This document shows, one piece after another, positions 18,074 to 26,116 of a DNA stretch of 64,000 nucleotides. Numbering within the stretch: the first letter of the stretch is position 1; every line of letters begins with the position of its first letter. This stretch comes from Pseudomonas sp. HOU2 (lineage in GTDB: Bacteria; Pseudomonadota; Gammaproteobacteria; Pseudomonadales; Pseudomonadaceae): contig NZ_CP160398.1 in assembly GCF_040729435.1 (NCBI RefSeq), positions 5,313,001-5,377,000 on the forward strand, read 5' to 3'. The translations under genes and the position numbers were made by a program. Under the pieces are notes generated by a model, which had not been told where the DNA came from, made no database searches, and saw only the letters and a list, made by a program, of their open reading frames with translations.

Positions 18074-18838
18074 ATGAACGAACAGTTGCAACCCCTCAAG
18101 AAACAACCGCGAGCAGGCAAAGCCGGCCGCAGCGGAACCCAGGACGATATTGTCTACGCGCATATCTTCGAGGCGATCCTCGAACAGCGTCTGGCGCCCG
18201 GCACCAAGTTGAGCGAAGAAGCGCTGGGGGAAATCTTCGGGGTCAGCCGCACCATCATTCGCCGTGCGCTGTCGCGTCTGGCCCATGAAGGCGTGGTGCT
18301 GTTGCGGCCGAATCGTGGCGCCGTGGTCGCCAGCCCGAGCGTTGAAGAAGCGCGTCAGGTGTTCATGGCCCGCCGTCTGGTGGAGCGCGCGATCACCGAG
18401 CTGGCCGTGCAACACGCCACCGCCGAGCAGATCGCCGAACTGCGCCAGATGGTCAACGACGAGCGCGACAGCTTCTCCCGTGGCGATCGCGGTGCCGGTA
18501 TCCGTCTGTCGGGCGAATTTCACCTGAAACTGGCGGAAGCGGCGAAGAATGCACCACTGATCAGCTTCCAGCGCAGCCTGGTGTCGCAGACTTCGCTGAT
18601 CATCGCCCAGTACGAAAGCGGCAACCGCTCGCATTGCTCGTATGACGAGCACACCCAGTTGATCGACGCCATCGAAGCGCGCAACGGTGAACTGGCGGTG
18701 GACCTGATGATGCATCACATGGATCACATCGACAGCAAGCTCAACCTCGATGAGGAAAGTGCGTCGGATGATCTGCATGCGGTGTTCTCGCATTTGCTGC
18801 AGACCAAGAAGCCTGGGCGCCCGGCGGCCAAGCTTTGA
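18074..18838 (+). CDS. GntR-family regulator (FadR/FCD type) beside guanine deaminase
   Basis: 254 residues from ATG 18074. A basic N-terminal tail is followed by a winged helix-turn-helix at about residues 27-95 (GTKLSEEALGEIFGVSRTIIRRAL) and an all-helical FCD ligand domain at about 105-235 with conserved His and Asp/Glu residues (SGEFHLKLAEAA and LMMHHMDHID). It is divergent from the transporter gene and faces guaD and xdh, as in P. aeruginosa. It probably controls purine catabolism or transport; the ligand is unknown. A longer frame upstream runs through a REP element and is excluded. Confidence 0.88.
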   Translation: MNEQLQPLKKQPRAGKAGRSGTQDDIVYAHIFEAILEQRLAPGTKLSEEALGEIFGVSRTIIRRALSRLAHEGVVLLRPNRGAVVASPSVEEARQVFMARRLVERAITELAVQHATAEQIAELRQMVNDERDSFSRGDRGAGIRLSGEFHLKLAEAAKNAPLISFQRSLVSQTSLIIAQYESGNRSHCSYDEHTQLIDAIEARNGELAVDLMMHHMDHIDSKLNLDEESASDDLHAVFSHLLQTKKPGRPAAKL

Positions 18839-18858
18839 GCTGACACCGAGTCGCTCCA

Positions 18859-18949
18859 ATCGCTGGCAAGCCAGCTCCCACAGGGATTTGTGGGGTTCAC
18901 CGAATCTGCGATACACCGAGAAACCTGTGGGAGCTGGCTTGCCAGCGAT
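18859..18949. repeat. REP pair, GTGGGAGCTGGCTTGCCAGC type (family B)
   Basis: Left arm ATCGCTGGCAAGCCAGCTCC and right arm its reverse complement, 91 bases overall, between the convergent ends of the GntR gene and guaD. Confidence 0.9.
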
Positions 18950-18967
18950 AGCAATCTGACAGGCAAC

Positions 18968-19006
18968 AAAAATCCCCCAGGCTGAAAAGCGCTGGGGGAT
19001 TTTTTA
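18968..19006. terminator. Bidirectional terminator between GntR gene and guaD
   Basis: AATCCCCCAG (18971-18980) pairs with CTGGGGGATT (18992-19001), with A residues on the left and T residues on the right, so it works for both converging genes. Confidence 0.88.
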
Positions 19007-19020
19007 TGCCTTGGGAAAAC

Positions 19021-20325
19021 TCAGCGCTGATGCACCAAAGTACCCGCCGCATACGTCTGCTGCACCGTGCGGTCATCGCCCAGTGTCATCAGCACAAACA
19101 ACGTTTCGGCAATGTTGTTGGCCTGTTTCAGGCGATAGCTCAGCAATGGCGTGGCGTTGTAATCCAGCACCAGGAAGTCCGCATCGGAGCCCGGTTGCAG
19201 GTTGCCGATCCTGTCTTCCAGACGCAGTGCCCGCCCACCGCCCAGCGTCGCCAGGTACAGCGACTTGAACGGACTCAACCGCGCGCCCTGCAACTGCATG
19301 ACTTTGTAGGCTTCGTTCAGGGTTTGCAGCAACGAGAAGCTGGTGCCGCCGCCGACGTCAGTACCGAGGCCGACGTTCAGTTTGTGCTTCTCGGCCATCG
19401 GCAAGTTGAACAGACCGCTGCCGAGGAAGAAGTTCGAGGTCGGGCAGAACGAGATCGCCGAACCGGTTTCCGCCAGACGCGCACATTCGTCATCGCACAG
19501 GTGCACGCCGTGGGCGAACACCGAGCGTTCGCCGAGCAGCTTGTAGTGATCATAAACGTCCAGATAGCCCTTGCGCTCCGGGAACAGTTCCTTGACCCAC
19601 TCGATTTCCTTGAGGTTCTCGCTGATGTGGGTCTGCATGTACAGATCCGGGTATTCGGTCAACAGTTGGCCGGCGAGGGTCAGTTGCTCCGGGGTGCTGG
19701 TCGGCGCGAAGCGCGGGGTGACCGCGTAATGCAGGCGGCCCTTGCCGTGCCAGCGTTCGATCAGCGCCTTGCTCTCGACGTAGCTCGATTCGGCGGTGTC
19801 AGTCAGATAGTCCGGCGCGTTGCGGTCCATCATCACCTTGCCGGCGATCATCCGCAGGTCGAGCTTCTCGGCGGCCTCGAAGAACGAATTCACCGATTGC
19901 GGGTGCACGCTACCGAACACCAGCGCGGTGGTGGTGCCGTTGCGCAGCAGTTCCTTGATGAAAATGTCCGCCACTTCATCGGCGTGAGCCTTGTCACCGA
20001 ACTGGCTTTCGCACGGGAAGGTGTAGGTGTTGAGCCAGTCCAGCAATTGCTCGCCGTAGGCCCCGACCATGCCGGTTTGCGGCAGGTGGATGTGGGTGTC
20101 GATGAAGCCCGGGGTGATCAGCGCGTCCTGATAGTGGGTGATCTCGATGTCCGCAGGCAGGGTCGGCAGCAGTTCGCTGGCGTGGCCGAGGGCGCTGATC
20201 TTGCCGCCATCGACCACCAGCAGGCCATCTTCGAAATATTCGTAGGAGGCTTCGATCCCGACTTCGGCGGGGTCGGCGATGCTGTGCAGGATGGCGGCGC
20301 GGTAGGCTTTGCGAGTCAGAGGCAT
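19021..20325 (-). CDS. guaD: Guanine deaminase
   Basis: 434-residue amidohydrolase converting guanine to xanthine and ammonia. The metal site PGFIDTHIHLP and later conserved segments (ETHIHLP-type His cluster, QTHISENLKEIEWV, FAHGVHL, GLGTDVGGGTS) fit the zinc-dependent GuaD family, and the length is typical. It lies 13 bases after the xdhC stop on the same strand, so it is probably co-transcribed with xdhABC; its product xanthine is then the substrate of XdhAB. Confidence 0.95.
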   Translation of the reverse strand: MPLTRKAYRAAILHSIADPAEVGIEASYEYFEDGLLVVDGGKISALGHASELLPTLPADIEITHYQDALITPGFIDTHIHLPQTGMVGAYGEQLLDWLNTYTFPCESQFGDKAHADEVADIFIKELLRNGTTTALVFGSVHPQSVNSFFEAAEKLDLRMIAGKVMMDRNAPDYLTDTAESSYVESKALIERWHGKGRLHYAVTPRFAPTSTPEQLTLAGQLLTEYPDLYMQTHISENLKEIEWVKELFPERKGYLDVYDHYKLLGERSVFAHGVHLCDDECARLAETGSAISFCPTSNFFLGSGLFNLPMAEKHKLNVGLGTDVGGGTSFSLLQTLNEAYKVMQLQGARLSPFKSLYLATLGGGRALRLEDRIGNLQPGSDADFLVLDYNATPLLSYRLKQANNIAETLFVLMTLGDDRTVQQTYAAGTLVHQR

Positions 20326-20338
20326 GAGGGTTCTCTAA

Positions 20339-21196
20339 TCAGTTTGAGGCTTTGAGTTTGGCGGCCTGACTGCGCCGCGAAACCGGCAGCAGTTTGGCAA
20401 TCGGTTCGGCGCTGGCGCTGTGCTGGCCGAAATTGGCGTTATAGGTGGCGATGATTTCGCCGGCGATGGAGATGGCGATTTCCACAGGCAGTTTGCCTTT
20501 GACTTCGCCGATGCCCATCGGGCAGCGCATGCGTTGCACGACGCCGCTGTCGAAACCGCGATCACGCAGGCGATGTTCGAACTTGGCCCGTTTGGTCTTC
20601 GAACCGATCAGGCCGAAGTAGGCGAAGTCGTTGCGTTTGAGAATCGCGGCAGTGAGTTCCAGGTCGAGCTGATGATTGTGGGTCATGACGATGCAGTAGC
20701 TGCCGGCGGGCAGGTCGTCGATTTCATCCACAGGCTCTTCGGCGACGATTTTACGCACGCCGTGGGGGATCTGTTCGGGGAATTCCTCCTCCCGCGAATC
20801 GATCCAGCGTACTCGGCACGGCAGGCTGGCGAGCAGCGGCACCAGCGCGCGGCCGACATGCCCGGCGCCGAACACGGCGATCTGCGCCTGCACCTGGCCC
20901 ATCGGTTCGAACAGCAACACCGTGGCGCCACCGCAACACTGGCCGAGGCTGGCGCCGAGGCTGAAGCGCTCCAGATGGGTGTCCTGCTTGCCGCTGGCGA
21001 GCATCTCGCGGGCGATCTGCATGGCTTTGTATTCCAGATGCCCGCCACCGATGGTGTCGAAGGTCTGTTTCGCGCTGACGACCATTTTCGAACCGGCATT
21101 ACGCGGGGTCGAGCCGAGTTCTTCGATGATCGTCACCAGAACGCAGGGTTCGCCCTGGTTCTGCAGGTCGGCGAGGGCGTCGATCCAGTTGTACAT
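20339..21196 (-). CDS. xdhC: Xanthine dehydrogenase accessory protein XdhC
   Basis: 285 residues from ATG 21196 (MYNWIDALADLQ); the frame open upstream crosses a REP pair and is excluded. XdhC binds the molybdenum cofactor, helps its sulfuration and inserts it into XdhB. The N-terminal XdhC/CoxI domain (VTIIEELGSTPRNAGSKMVV) is followed by a Rossmann-like C-terminal domain (IAVFGAGHVGRALVPLL). It lies between xdhB and guaD. The REP pair at 21233-21323 separates it from xdhB but need not break the operon. Confidence 0.94.
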   Translation of the reverse strand: MYNWIDALADLQNQGEPCVLVTIIEELGSTPRNAGSKMVVSAKQTFDTIGGGHLEYKAMQIAREMLASGKQDTHLERFSLGASLGQCCGGATVLLFEPMGQVQAQIAVFGAGHVGRALVPLLASLPCRVRWIDSREEEFPEQIPHGVRKIVAEEPVDEIDDLPAGSYCIVMTHNHQLDLELTAAILKRNDFAYFGLIGSKTKRAKFEHRLRDRGFDSGVVQRMRCPMGIGEVKGKLPVEIAISIAGEIIATYNANFGQHSASAEPIAKLLPVSRRSQAAKLKASN

Positions 21197-21232
21197 GTTC
21201 ACCTCGACATCTTCGTTGTCTGTTCGGGCCTC

Positions 21233-21323
21233 ATCGCTGGCAAGCCAGCTCCCACAGGTTTTGTGGTGTACCGCAAATCCTGAAATCACCACAGATCACT
21301 GTGGGAGCTGGCTTGCCAGCGAT
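21233..21323. repeat. REP pair, family B, inside the xdh operon
   Basis: Inverted ATCGCTGGCAAGCCAGCTCC arms, 91 bases overall, in the xdhB-xdhC gap. In the transcript it forms a hairpin that could lower expression of xdhC and guaD relative to xdhAB. Confidence 0.88.
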
Positions 21324-21339
21324 AAGCCGCACCTCGGTC

Positions 21340-23739
21340 CTAGAGCGGAGCCAACTCGGTTTCAGCTTCGACCGCTTTCACGGTCTTCAGCTGGCGCATC
21401 TGCTCACACCCCCACAACACCCGCTCCGGGGTCGCCGGTGCATCGATCTGCGGTTGATGCTTGTAATCACCGAGGCTCGCCACCGCGTCCTTGATCGCAC
21501 ACCAAGACGCAATCCCGAGCATGAACGGCGGCTCGCCCACGGCCTTGGAATGGAACACCGTGTCTTCCGGGTTCTTGCGGTTTTCCACCAGCTTCACTCG
21601 CAGGTCCAGCGGCATGTCTGCCACGGCCGGGATCTTGTAGCTGGCCGGACCGTTGGTCATCAGCTTGCCCTTGTTGTTCCAGACCAGTTCTTCCATGGTC
21701 AGCCAGCCCATGCCCTGAATGAAGCCGCCCTCGACCTGACCGATGTCGATCGCCGGGTTCAGCGAGGCGCCGACGTCGTGGAGGATGTCGGTGCGCAGCA
21801 TCTTGTACTCGCCGGTGAGGGTGTCGACGATCACCTCGCAGCACGCCGCGCCGAAGGCGAAGTAATAGAACGGCCGACCACGGGCCTGGCTGCGGTCGTA
21901 GTAGATTTTCGGGGTCTTGTAGAAACCGGTGCTCGACAGCGAGACCTGATTGAAATACGCCAGCTGGATCAGCGCTTCGAAGGTCATGATGTGGTCGCGC
22001 ACGCGCACATGACCGTTGTGGAATTCCACGTCTTCTTCGCTGACCTTGTAGTGCCGCGCGGCAAACTCCACCAGACGCTGCTTGATAATCTCGGCGGCGT
22101 TCTGCGCCGCTTTACCGTTCAGGTCAGCGCCGCTGGAGGCCGCTGTCGGCGAGGTGTTCGGCACCTTGTCGGTGTTGGTCGCGGTGATCTGTACCCGATC
22201 CATTTCCACCTGGAACACTTCGGCCACCACTTGCGCGACCTTGGTGTTGAGGCCTTGGCCCATTTCCGTGCCGCCGTGGTTCAAGTGGATGCTGCCGTCG
22301 GTGTAGACGTGGATCAGCGCGCCGGCCTGATTGAGGAAACTGGCGGTGAAGGAAATGCCGAATTTCACCGGGGTCAGCGCCAGGCCTTTTTTCAGGATCG
22401 GGCTGTTGGCGTTGTAGCGACGGATCGCTTCGCGGCGCTCGGCGTACTGGCTGCTTTCTTCCAGTTCGGCAGTCATCTCTTCGAGCATGTTGTGCTCGAC
22501 GGTCTGGTAGTAGTGGGTGACGTTGCGCTCGGTCTTGCCGTAGTAGTTGGCCTTGCGCACCGCCAGCGGATCGAGGTTGAGGTGACGGGCAATCGCGTCC
22601 ATCACTTCTTCGATGGCGACCATCCCTTGCGGGCCGCCGAAACCCCGGTAAGCGGTGTTCGACGCGGTGTTGGTCTTGCAGCGGTGACCGTTGATGGTGG
22701 CGTCACCGAGGTAGTACGAGTTGTCCGAGTGGAACATCGCCCGGTCGACAATCGACGCCGACAGGTCCGGCGAGCAGCCGCAGTTGCCGGCCAGGTCCAT
22801 GTTGATCCCGTGCAGGCGCCCGGTGCTGTCGAAGCCGACGTCGTACTCGACGTAGAACGGGTGACGCTTGCCGGTCATCAGCATGTCTTCGACCCGTGGC
22901 AGACGCATTTTGGTCGGCTGACCGGTGAGGTGCGCGACCACCGCGCACAGGCACGCCGGGCTGGCGGCCTGGGTTTCCTTACCGCCGAAACCACCACCCA
23001 TGCGGCGCATGTCGACGACGATCTTGTTCATCGACACGTCGAGCACTTCGGCCACCAGTTTCTGTACTTCGGTGGGGTTCTGCGTCGAGCAATAGACGAT
23101 CATGCCGCCGTCTTCGGTGGGCATCACCGAGGAGATCTGCGTCTCCAGATAGAAGTGTTCCTGGCCGCCGATGTGCAGCGTGCCTTGAATGCGGTGTTCA
23201 GCGGTCGCCAGCGCCGAGGCCGAATCGCCACGTTGGTGAGTGTGGCTGTCGAGCACGAAGTGGCGTTTGCGCAGGGCTTCGACCACGTCGAGCACCGGTT
23301 CGAGATCTTCGTATTCGATGATCGCGGCCATGGCAGCCTTGCGCGCAGTTTCCAGGTCTTTCGCCGCGACGGCGAGCACCGGTTGGCCGACGAATTGCAC
23401 ATCGTCGATGGCCAGCAGCGGATCGCCCGGCAGCAGCGGGCCGATGTCTTTCAGGCCCGGCACGTCTTCGTGGGTGATCGCAATGCGCACGCCTTCGAAG
23501 GCGTAGCAGGGCTTGGTGTCGATGCTGATGATTTTCGCGTGGGCGCGGTCCGACAGCCGTGCGTAAACGTGCAACTGATTGGGGAATTCCAGGCGATCAT
23601 CGATGTACTGCGCTTCACCGGACACATGCTTGGCGGCGCTGTCGTGCTTGACGCTGCGGCCGACGCCGGTGGTCAGGTCCCTGGCGAACAGTTCCGCCAG
23701 TTCAGCTTGAGTCTTCTCTACGGCGTGATGGTTAGACAT
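21340..23739 (-). CDS. xdhB: Xanthine dehydrogenase, molybdopterin-binding subunit
   Basis: 799 residues. Large Moco subunit that hydroxylates hypoxanthine and xanthine to uric acid. Typical segments are visible: GEAQYIDDR near the N-terminus, MGGGFGGKETQA (Moco loop), AYRGFGGPQGM and GQGLNTKVAQV, with a late Glu-containing GEPPFMLG motif that includes the catalytic Glu. Its start overlaps the xdhA stop by 8 bases, indicating translational coupling. Confidence 0.96.
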   Translation of the reverse strand: MSNHHAVEKTQAELAELFARDLTTGVGRSVKHDSAAKHVSGEAQYIDDRLEFPNQLHVYARLSDRAHAKIISIDTKPCYAFEGVRIAITHEDVPGLKDIGPLLPGDPLLAIDDVQFVGQPVLAVAAKDLETARKAAMAAIIEYEDLEPVLDVVEALRKRHFVLDSHTHQRGDSASALATAEHRIQGTLHIGGQEHFYLETQISSVMPTEDGGMIVYCSTQNPTEVQKLVAEVLDVSMNKIVVDMRRMGGGFGGKETQAASPACLCAVVAHLTGQPTKMRLPRVEDMLMTGKRHPFYVEYDVGFDSTGRLHGINMDLAGNCGCSPDLSASIVDRAMFHSDNSYYLGDATINGHRCKTNTASNTAYRGFGGPQGMVAIEEVMDAIARHLNLDPLAVRKANYYGKTERNVTHYYQTVEHNMLEEMTAELEESSQYAERREAIRRYNANSPILKKGLALTPVKFGISFTASFLNQAGALIHVYTDGSIHLNHGGTEMGQGLNTKVAQVVAEVFQVEMDRVQITATNTDKVPNTSPTAASSGADLNGKAAQNAAEIIKQRLVEFAARHYKVSEEDVEFHNGHVRVRDHIMTFEALIQLAYFNQVSLSSTGFYKTPKIYYDRSQARGRPFYYFAFGAACCEVIVDTLTGEYKMLRTDILHDVGASLNPAIDIGQVEGGFIQGMGWLTMEELVWNNKGKLMTNGPASYKIPAVADMPLDLRVKLVENRKNPEDTVFHSKAVGEPPFMLGIASWCAIKDAVASLGDYKHQPQIDAPATPERVLWGCEQMRQLKTVKAVEAETELAPL

Positions 23740-25186
23740 AAGCGGTCACCCGAGTCTCGATGTGCGGTGTTTGCAGTTCGATGAAGTATTTGCGCAGCAG
23801 GTTCTGCGCACTGAGCAGGCGATATTCCTTGCTGGCGCGGAAGTCCGAGAGCGGCGTGAAGTCTTCGGCCAGTGCTGCGCACGCGCGTTCGACCACGGCG
23901 CTGTTGAACGGCTGGCCGAGCAGTACGGCTTCGCAGTGGGCGGCGCGTTTCGGGATCGCCGCCATGCCACCAAACGCCATGCGCGCGTCGCTGATCACGC
24001 CGTTTTCCACGCGCAGGTTGAACGCGGCGCAGACGGCGGAGATGTCGTCGTCCAGACGCTTGGAGACCTTGTAGGCGCGAAAGCGCTGTTCGGCCGTGGC
24101 GCGGGGGACGATGATCTTCTCGATGAACTCGCTTTCCTGACGGGCGGTGACCTTGTAGTCGATGAAGTAATCTTCCAGGTTCAGCGTGCGCCGGGTTTCG
24201 CCCTTGCACAGTACGACCTGCGCGCCGAGGGCGATCAGCAACGGTGGCGAATCACCGATCGGCGAGGCGTTGCCGATGTTGCCGCCGAGGGTGCCCTGGT
24301 TGCGGATCTGCAGCGAGGCGAAGCGGTGCAGCAGTTCGCCGAAGTCCGGGTACTCTGCAGTCAGCGCTTCGTAGCAGTCGGAGAGGGCGGTGGCGGCACC
24401 GATTTCGATACGGTCGTCGAAGCTTTCGATGCGCTTCATCTCGGCGACGTTGCCGACGTAGATCATCACCGGCAGGGTGCGGTGGAACTGGGTGACTTCC
24501 AGCGCCAGATCGGTGCCGCCGGCCAGCAGCCGCGCTTGTGGGTAAGCGTCATACAGATCGGCCAGATCGGCGACGGTCAGCGGCACCAGGCAGCGCTTGT
24601 CGCCGCTGTTGAGTTCGCCGATATCGGTCGGGGCAATGGCTTTGAGGCGGGCGATGGTCTCGGCTTCGCGGGCATCGAACTGGTCCGGTTGCTTGCCACA
24701 GCAGGATTGTTCGGCGGCGGCGAGGATCGGCCGGTAGCCGGTGCAGCGGCAGAGGTTGCCGGCCAGCGCTTCGTGCGCCTTGGCCGGATCCGGTGCATCG
24801 CTGTTCTTTTGCAGGGCGAACAGCGACATGACGAAGCCGGGGGTGCAGAAGCCGCACTGCGAGCCGTGGCACTCGACCATGGCTTTCTGCACGCTGTGCA
24901 GTTCGCCCTGGTGCTTGAGGTCTTCGACGCTGATCAGTTGTTTGCCATGCAGCGACGACACAAAGGTCAGGCACGAGTTGAGGCTGCGATAGCGAATGTG
25001 TTCGCGGCCGGCGTCATCCGTTTGCAACTCGCCGACCACCACGGTGCAGGCGCCGCAGTCGCCGCTGGCGCAGCCTTCTTTGGTGCCGGATTTGCCCACG
25101 TGTTCGCGCAGGTAATTGAGCACGGTCAGATTCGGGTCCAGGGCGTGCTCGCTACGGAGTTCCTGGTTAAGTAAAAACTGGATCAC
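23732..25186 (-). CDS. xdhA: Xanthine dehydrogenase, [2Fe-2S]/FAD subunit
   Basis: 484 residues. The N-terminal plant-type [2Fe-2S] domain has GCASGDCGAC; the second cluster domain has QCGFCTPG and CRCTGYRPI; and a FAD-binding domain of about 200 residues contains LAGGTDLALEV and LGGNIGNASPIGD. It passes electrons from the Mo centre in XdhB to NAD+. It is first gene of xdhA-xdhB-xdhC-guaD on the minus strand. The upstream gap of 268 bases holds two matching palindromes. Confidence 0.96.
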   Translation of the reverse strand: MIQFLLNQELRSEHALDPNLTVLNYLREHVGKSGTKEGCASGDCGACTVVVGELQTDDAGREHIRYRSLNSCLTFVSSLHGKQLISVEDLKHQGELHSVQKAMVECHGSQCGFCTPGFVMSLFALQKNSDAPDPAKAHEALAGNLCRCTGYRPILAAAEQSCCGKQPDQFDAREAETIARLKAIAPTDIGELNSGDKRCLVPLTVADLADLYDAYPQARLLAGGTDLALEVTQFHRTLPVMIYVGNVAEMKRIESFDDRIEIGAATALSDCYEALTAEYPDFGELLHRFASLQIRNQGTLGGNIGNASPIGDSPPLLIALGAQVVLCKGETRRTLNLEDYFIDYKVTARQESEFIEKIIVPRATAEQRFRAYKVSKRLDDDISAVCAAFNLRVENGVISDARMAFGGMAAIPKRAAHCEAVLLGQPFNSAVVERACAALAEDFTPLSDFRASKEYRLLSAQNLLRKYFIELQTPHIETRVTAYV

Positions 25187-25244
25187 GGAAGGCCTCGCAG
25201 ACTCATTATTGTTGTTAACCGACTTGAGCCGAATTTAGCAGGTC

Positions 25245-25282
25245 TGACTTTTCGGTCAATGGTTTTCTGACTTAAAGGTCAG
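25245..25282. promoter_or_regulatory. Two tandem palindromes TGAC-N6-GTCA between xdhA and GntR gene
   Basis: TGACTTTTCGGTCA (25245-25258) and CTGACTTAAAGGTCAG (25267-25282) share the same arms and a 6-base spacer, and repeat at a 23-base interval, about two helical turns. They lie 59-96 bases upstream of xdhA and before the divergent GntR gene. This is a likely operator pair for that regulator; binding is inferred. Confidence 0.55.
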
Positions 25283-25454
25283 GAAAAACGGTTTTGTCGA
25301 TTAACGCGTGCTCTATTGAGTATTGACCCTGAGCGGATCCACTGCTTTTTTTGCTTGAATCGTGCCAAAAACCGCGCTGCGGGCACTCCGCCATGACCGT
25401 GCATATGCGCTACACTGCGCCGCTTGTGCAGATCGAAGAGTTTGAAGGACAACC

Positions 25455-26114
25455 ATGACGTTCAAGGCGCCGGACAGCCTCGCCGAGCAAATCGCTCACC
25501 ACCTCGCCGAACGCATCATTCGTGGCGAAATGAAGCCGGGAGAGCGCATCCAGGAACAGAAGGTCACGCTGGCCCTCAATGTCAGCCGCGGATCGGTCCG
25601 CGAAGCCCTGCTGATCCTCGAACGCCGCCACCTGATCGCGATCCTGCCGCGACGGGGCGCCCATGTCACCGAACTCACCGCGCACAAGGTGCAGAGCCTG
25701 TGCACGCTGATGAGCGAGCTGTACATCCTGCTCGGCAACGCGGTCGCCAATGGCTGGCAGACCCAGGCCGACATGGCGCCGTTCGTGCAGATCCAGCAAC
25801 GCCTGGGCGCCAGCTACGAGCGCCAGGACATCCGCACCTTCGTCGACGACAGCTTCGCCGTGATGCGCGCCGCGTACCCGTTTGCCAACAACCCGTACCT
25901 GCAAGAGACCGTCGAGAACCTGCAGCCGGCCATGAGCCGTGCGTACTTCCTCGCCCTCGAACAGCGCAAGGCCGAAATGAGCGAGTTCCTTGAGCTGTTC
26001 GAGCGCCTGCTGGCCGCTGTGCTCGCTCGTGATTTGCCGCAGATCCGCATCGTGCTGACGGCTTACGCCCAGCGCAGCTGCGATCTGGTGGTCTCCGCCC
26101 TGACGGTTGCCTGA
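25455..26114 (+). CDS. GntR-family regulator beside xdhABC
   Basis: 219 residues. Winged helix at about residues 5-75 (GERIQEQKVTLALNVSRGSV) followed by a helical FCD-type ligand domain that is shorter and less rich in metal-binding His than usual. It is divergent from xdhA, which points to control of xanthine dehydrogenase. The smc GTG start comes 2 bases after its stop, so smc may be transcribed from the regulator's promoter as well. The P. aeruginosa order is the same as I recall it. Confidence 0.88.
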   Translation: MTFKAPDSLAEQIAHHLAERIIRGEMKPGERIQEQKVTLALNVSRGSVREALLILERRHLIAILPRRGAHVTELTAHKVQSLCTLMSELYILLGNAVANGWQTQADMAPFVQIQQRLGASYERQDIRTFVDDSFAVMRAAYPFANNPYLQETVENLQPAMSRAYFLALEQRKAEMSEFLELFERLLAAVLARDLPQIRIVLTAYAQRSCDLVVSALTVA

Positions 26115-26116
26115 GC

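Noticed and set aside
21301..23784. 827-codon plus-strand open frame over xdhB
   Set aside because: It is antisense to a complete xdhB with all motifs; its product is a His/Arg/Gln-rich sequence typical of shadow frames.
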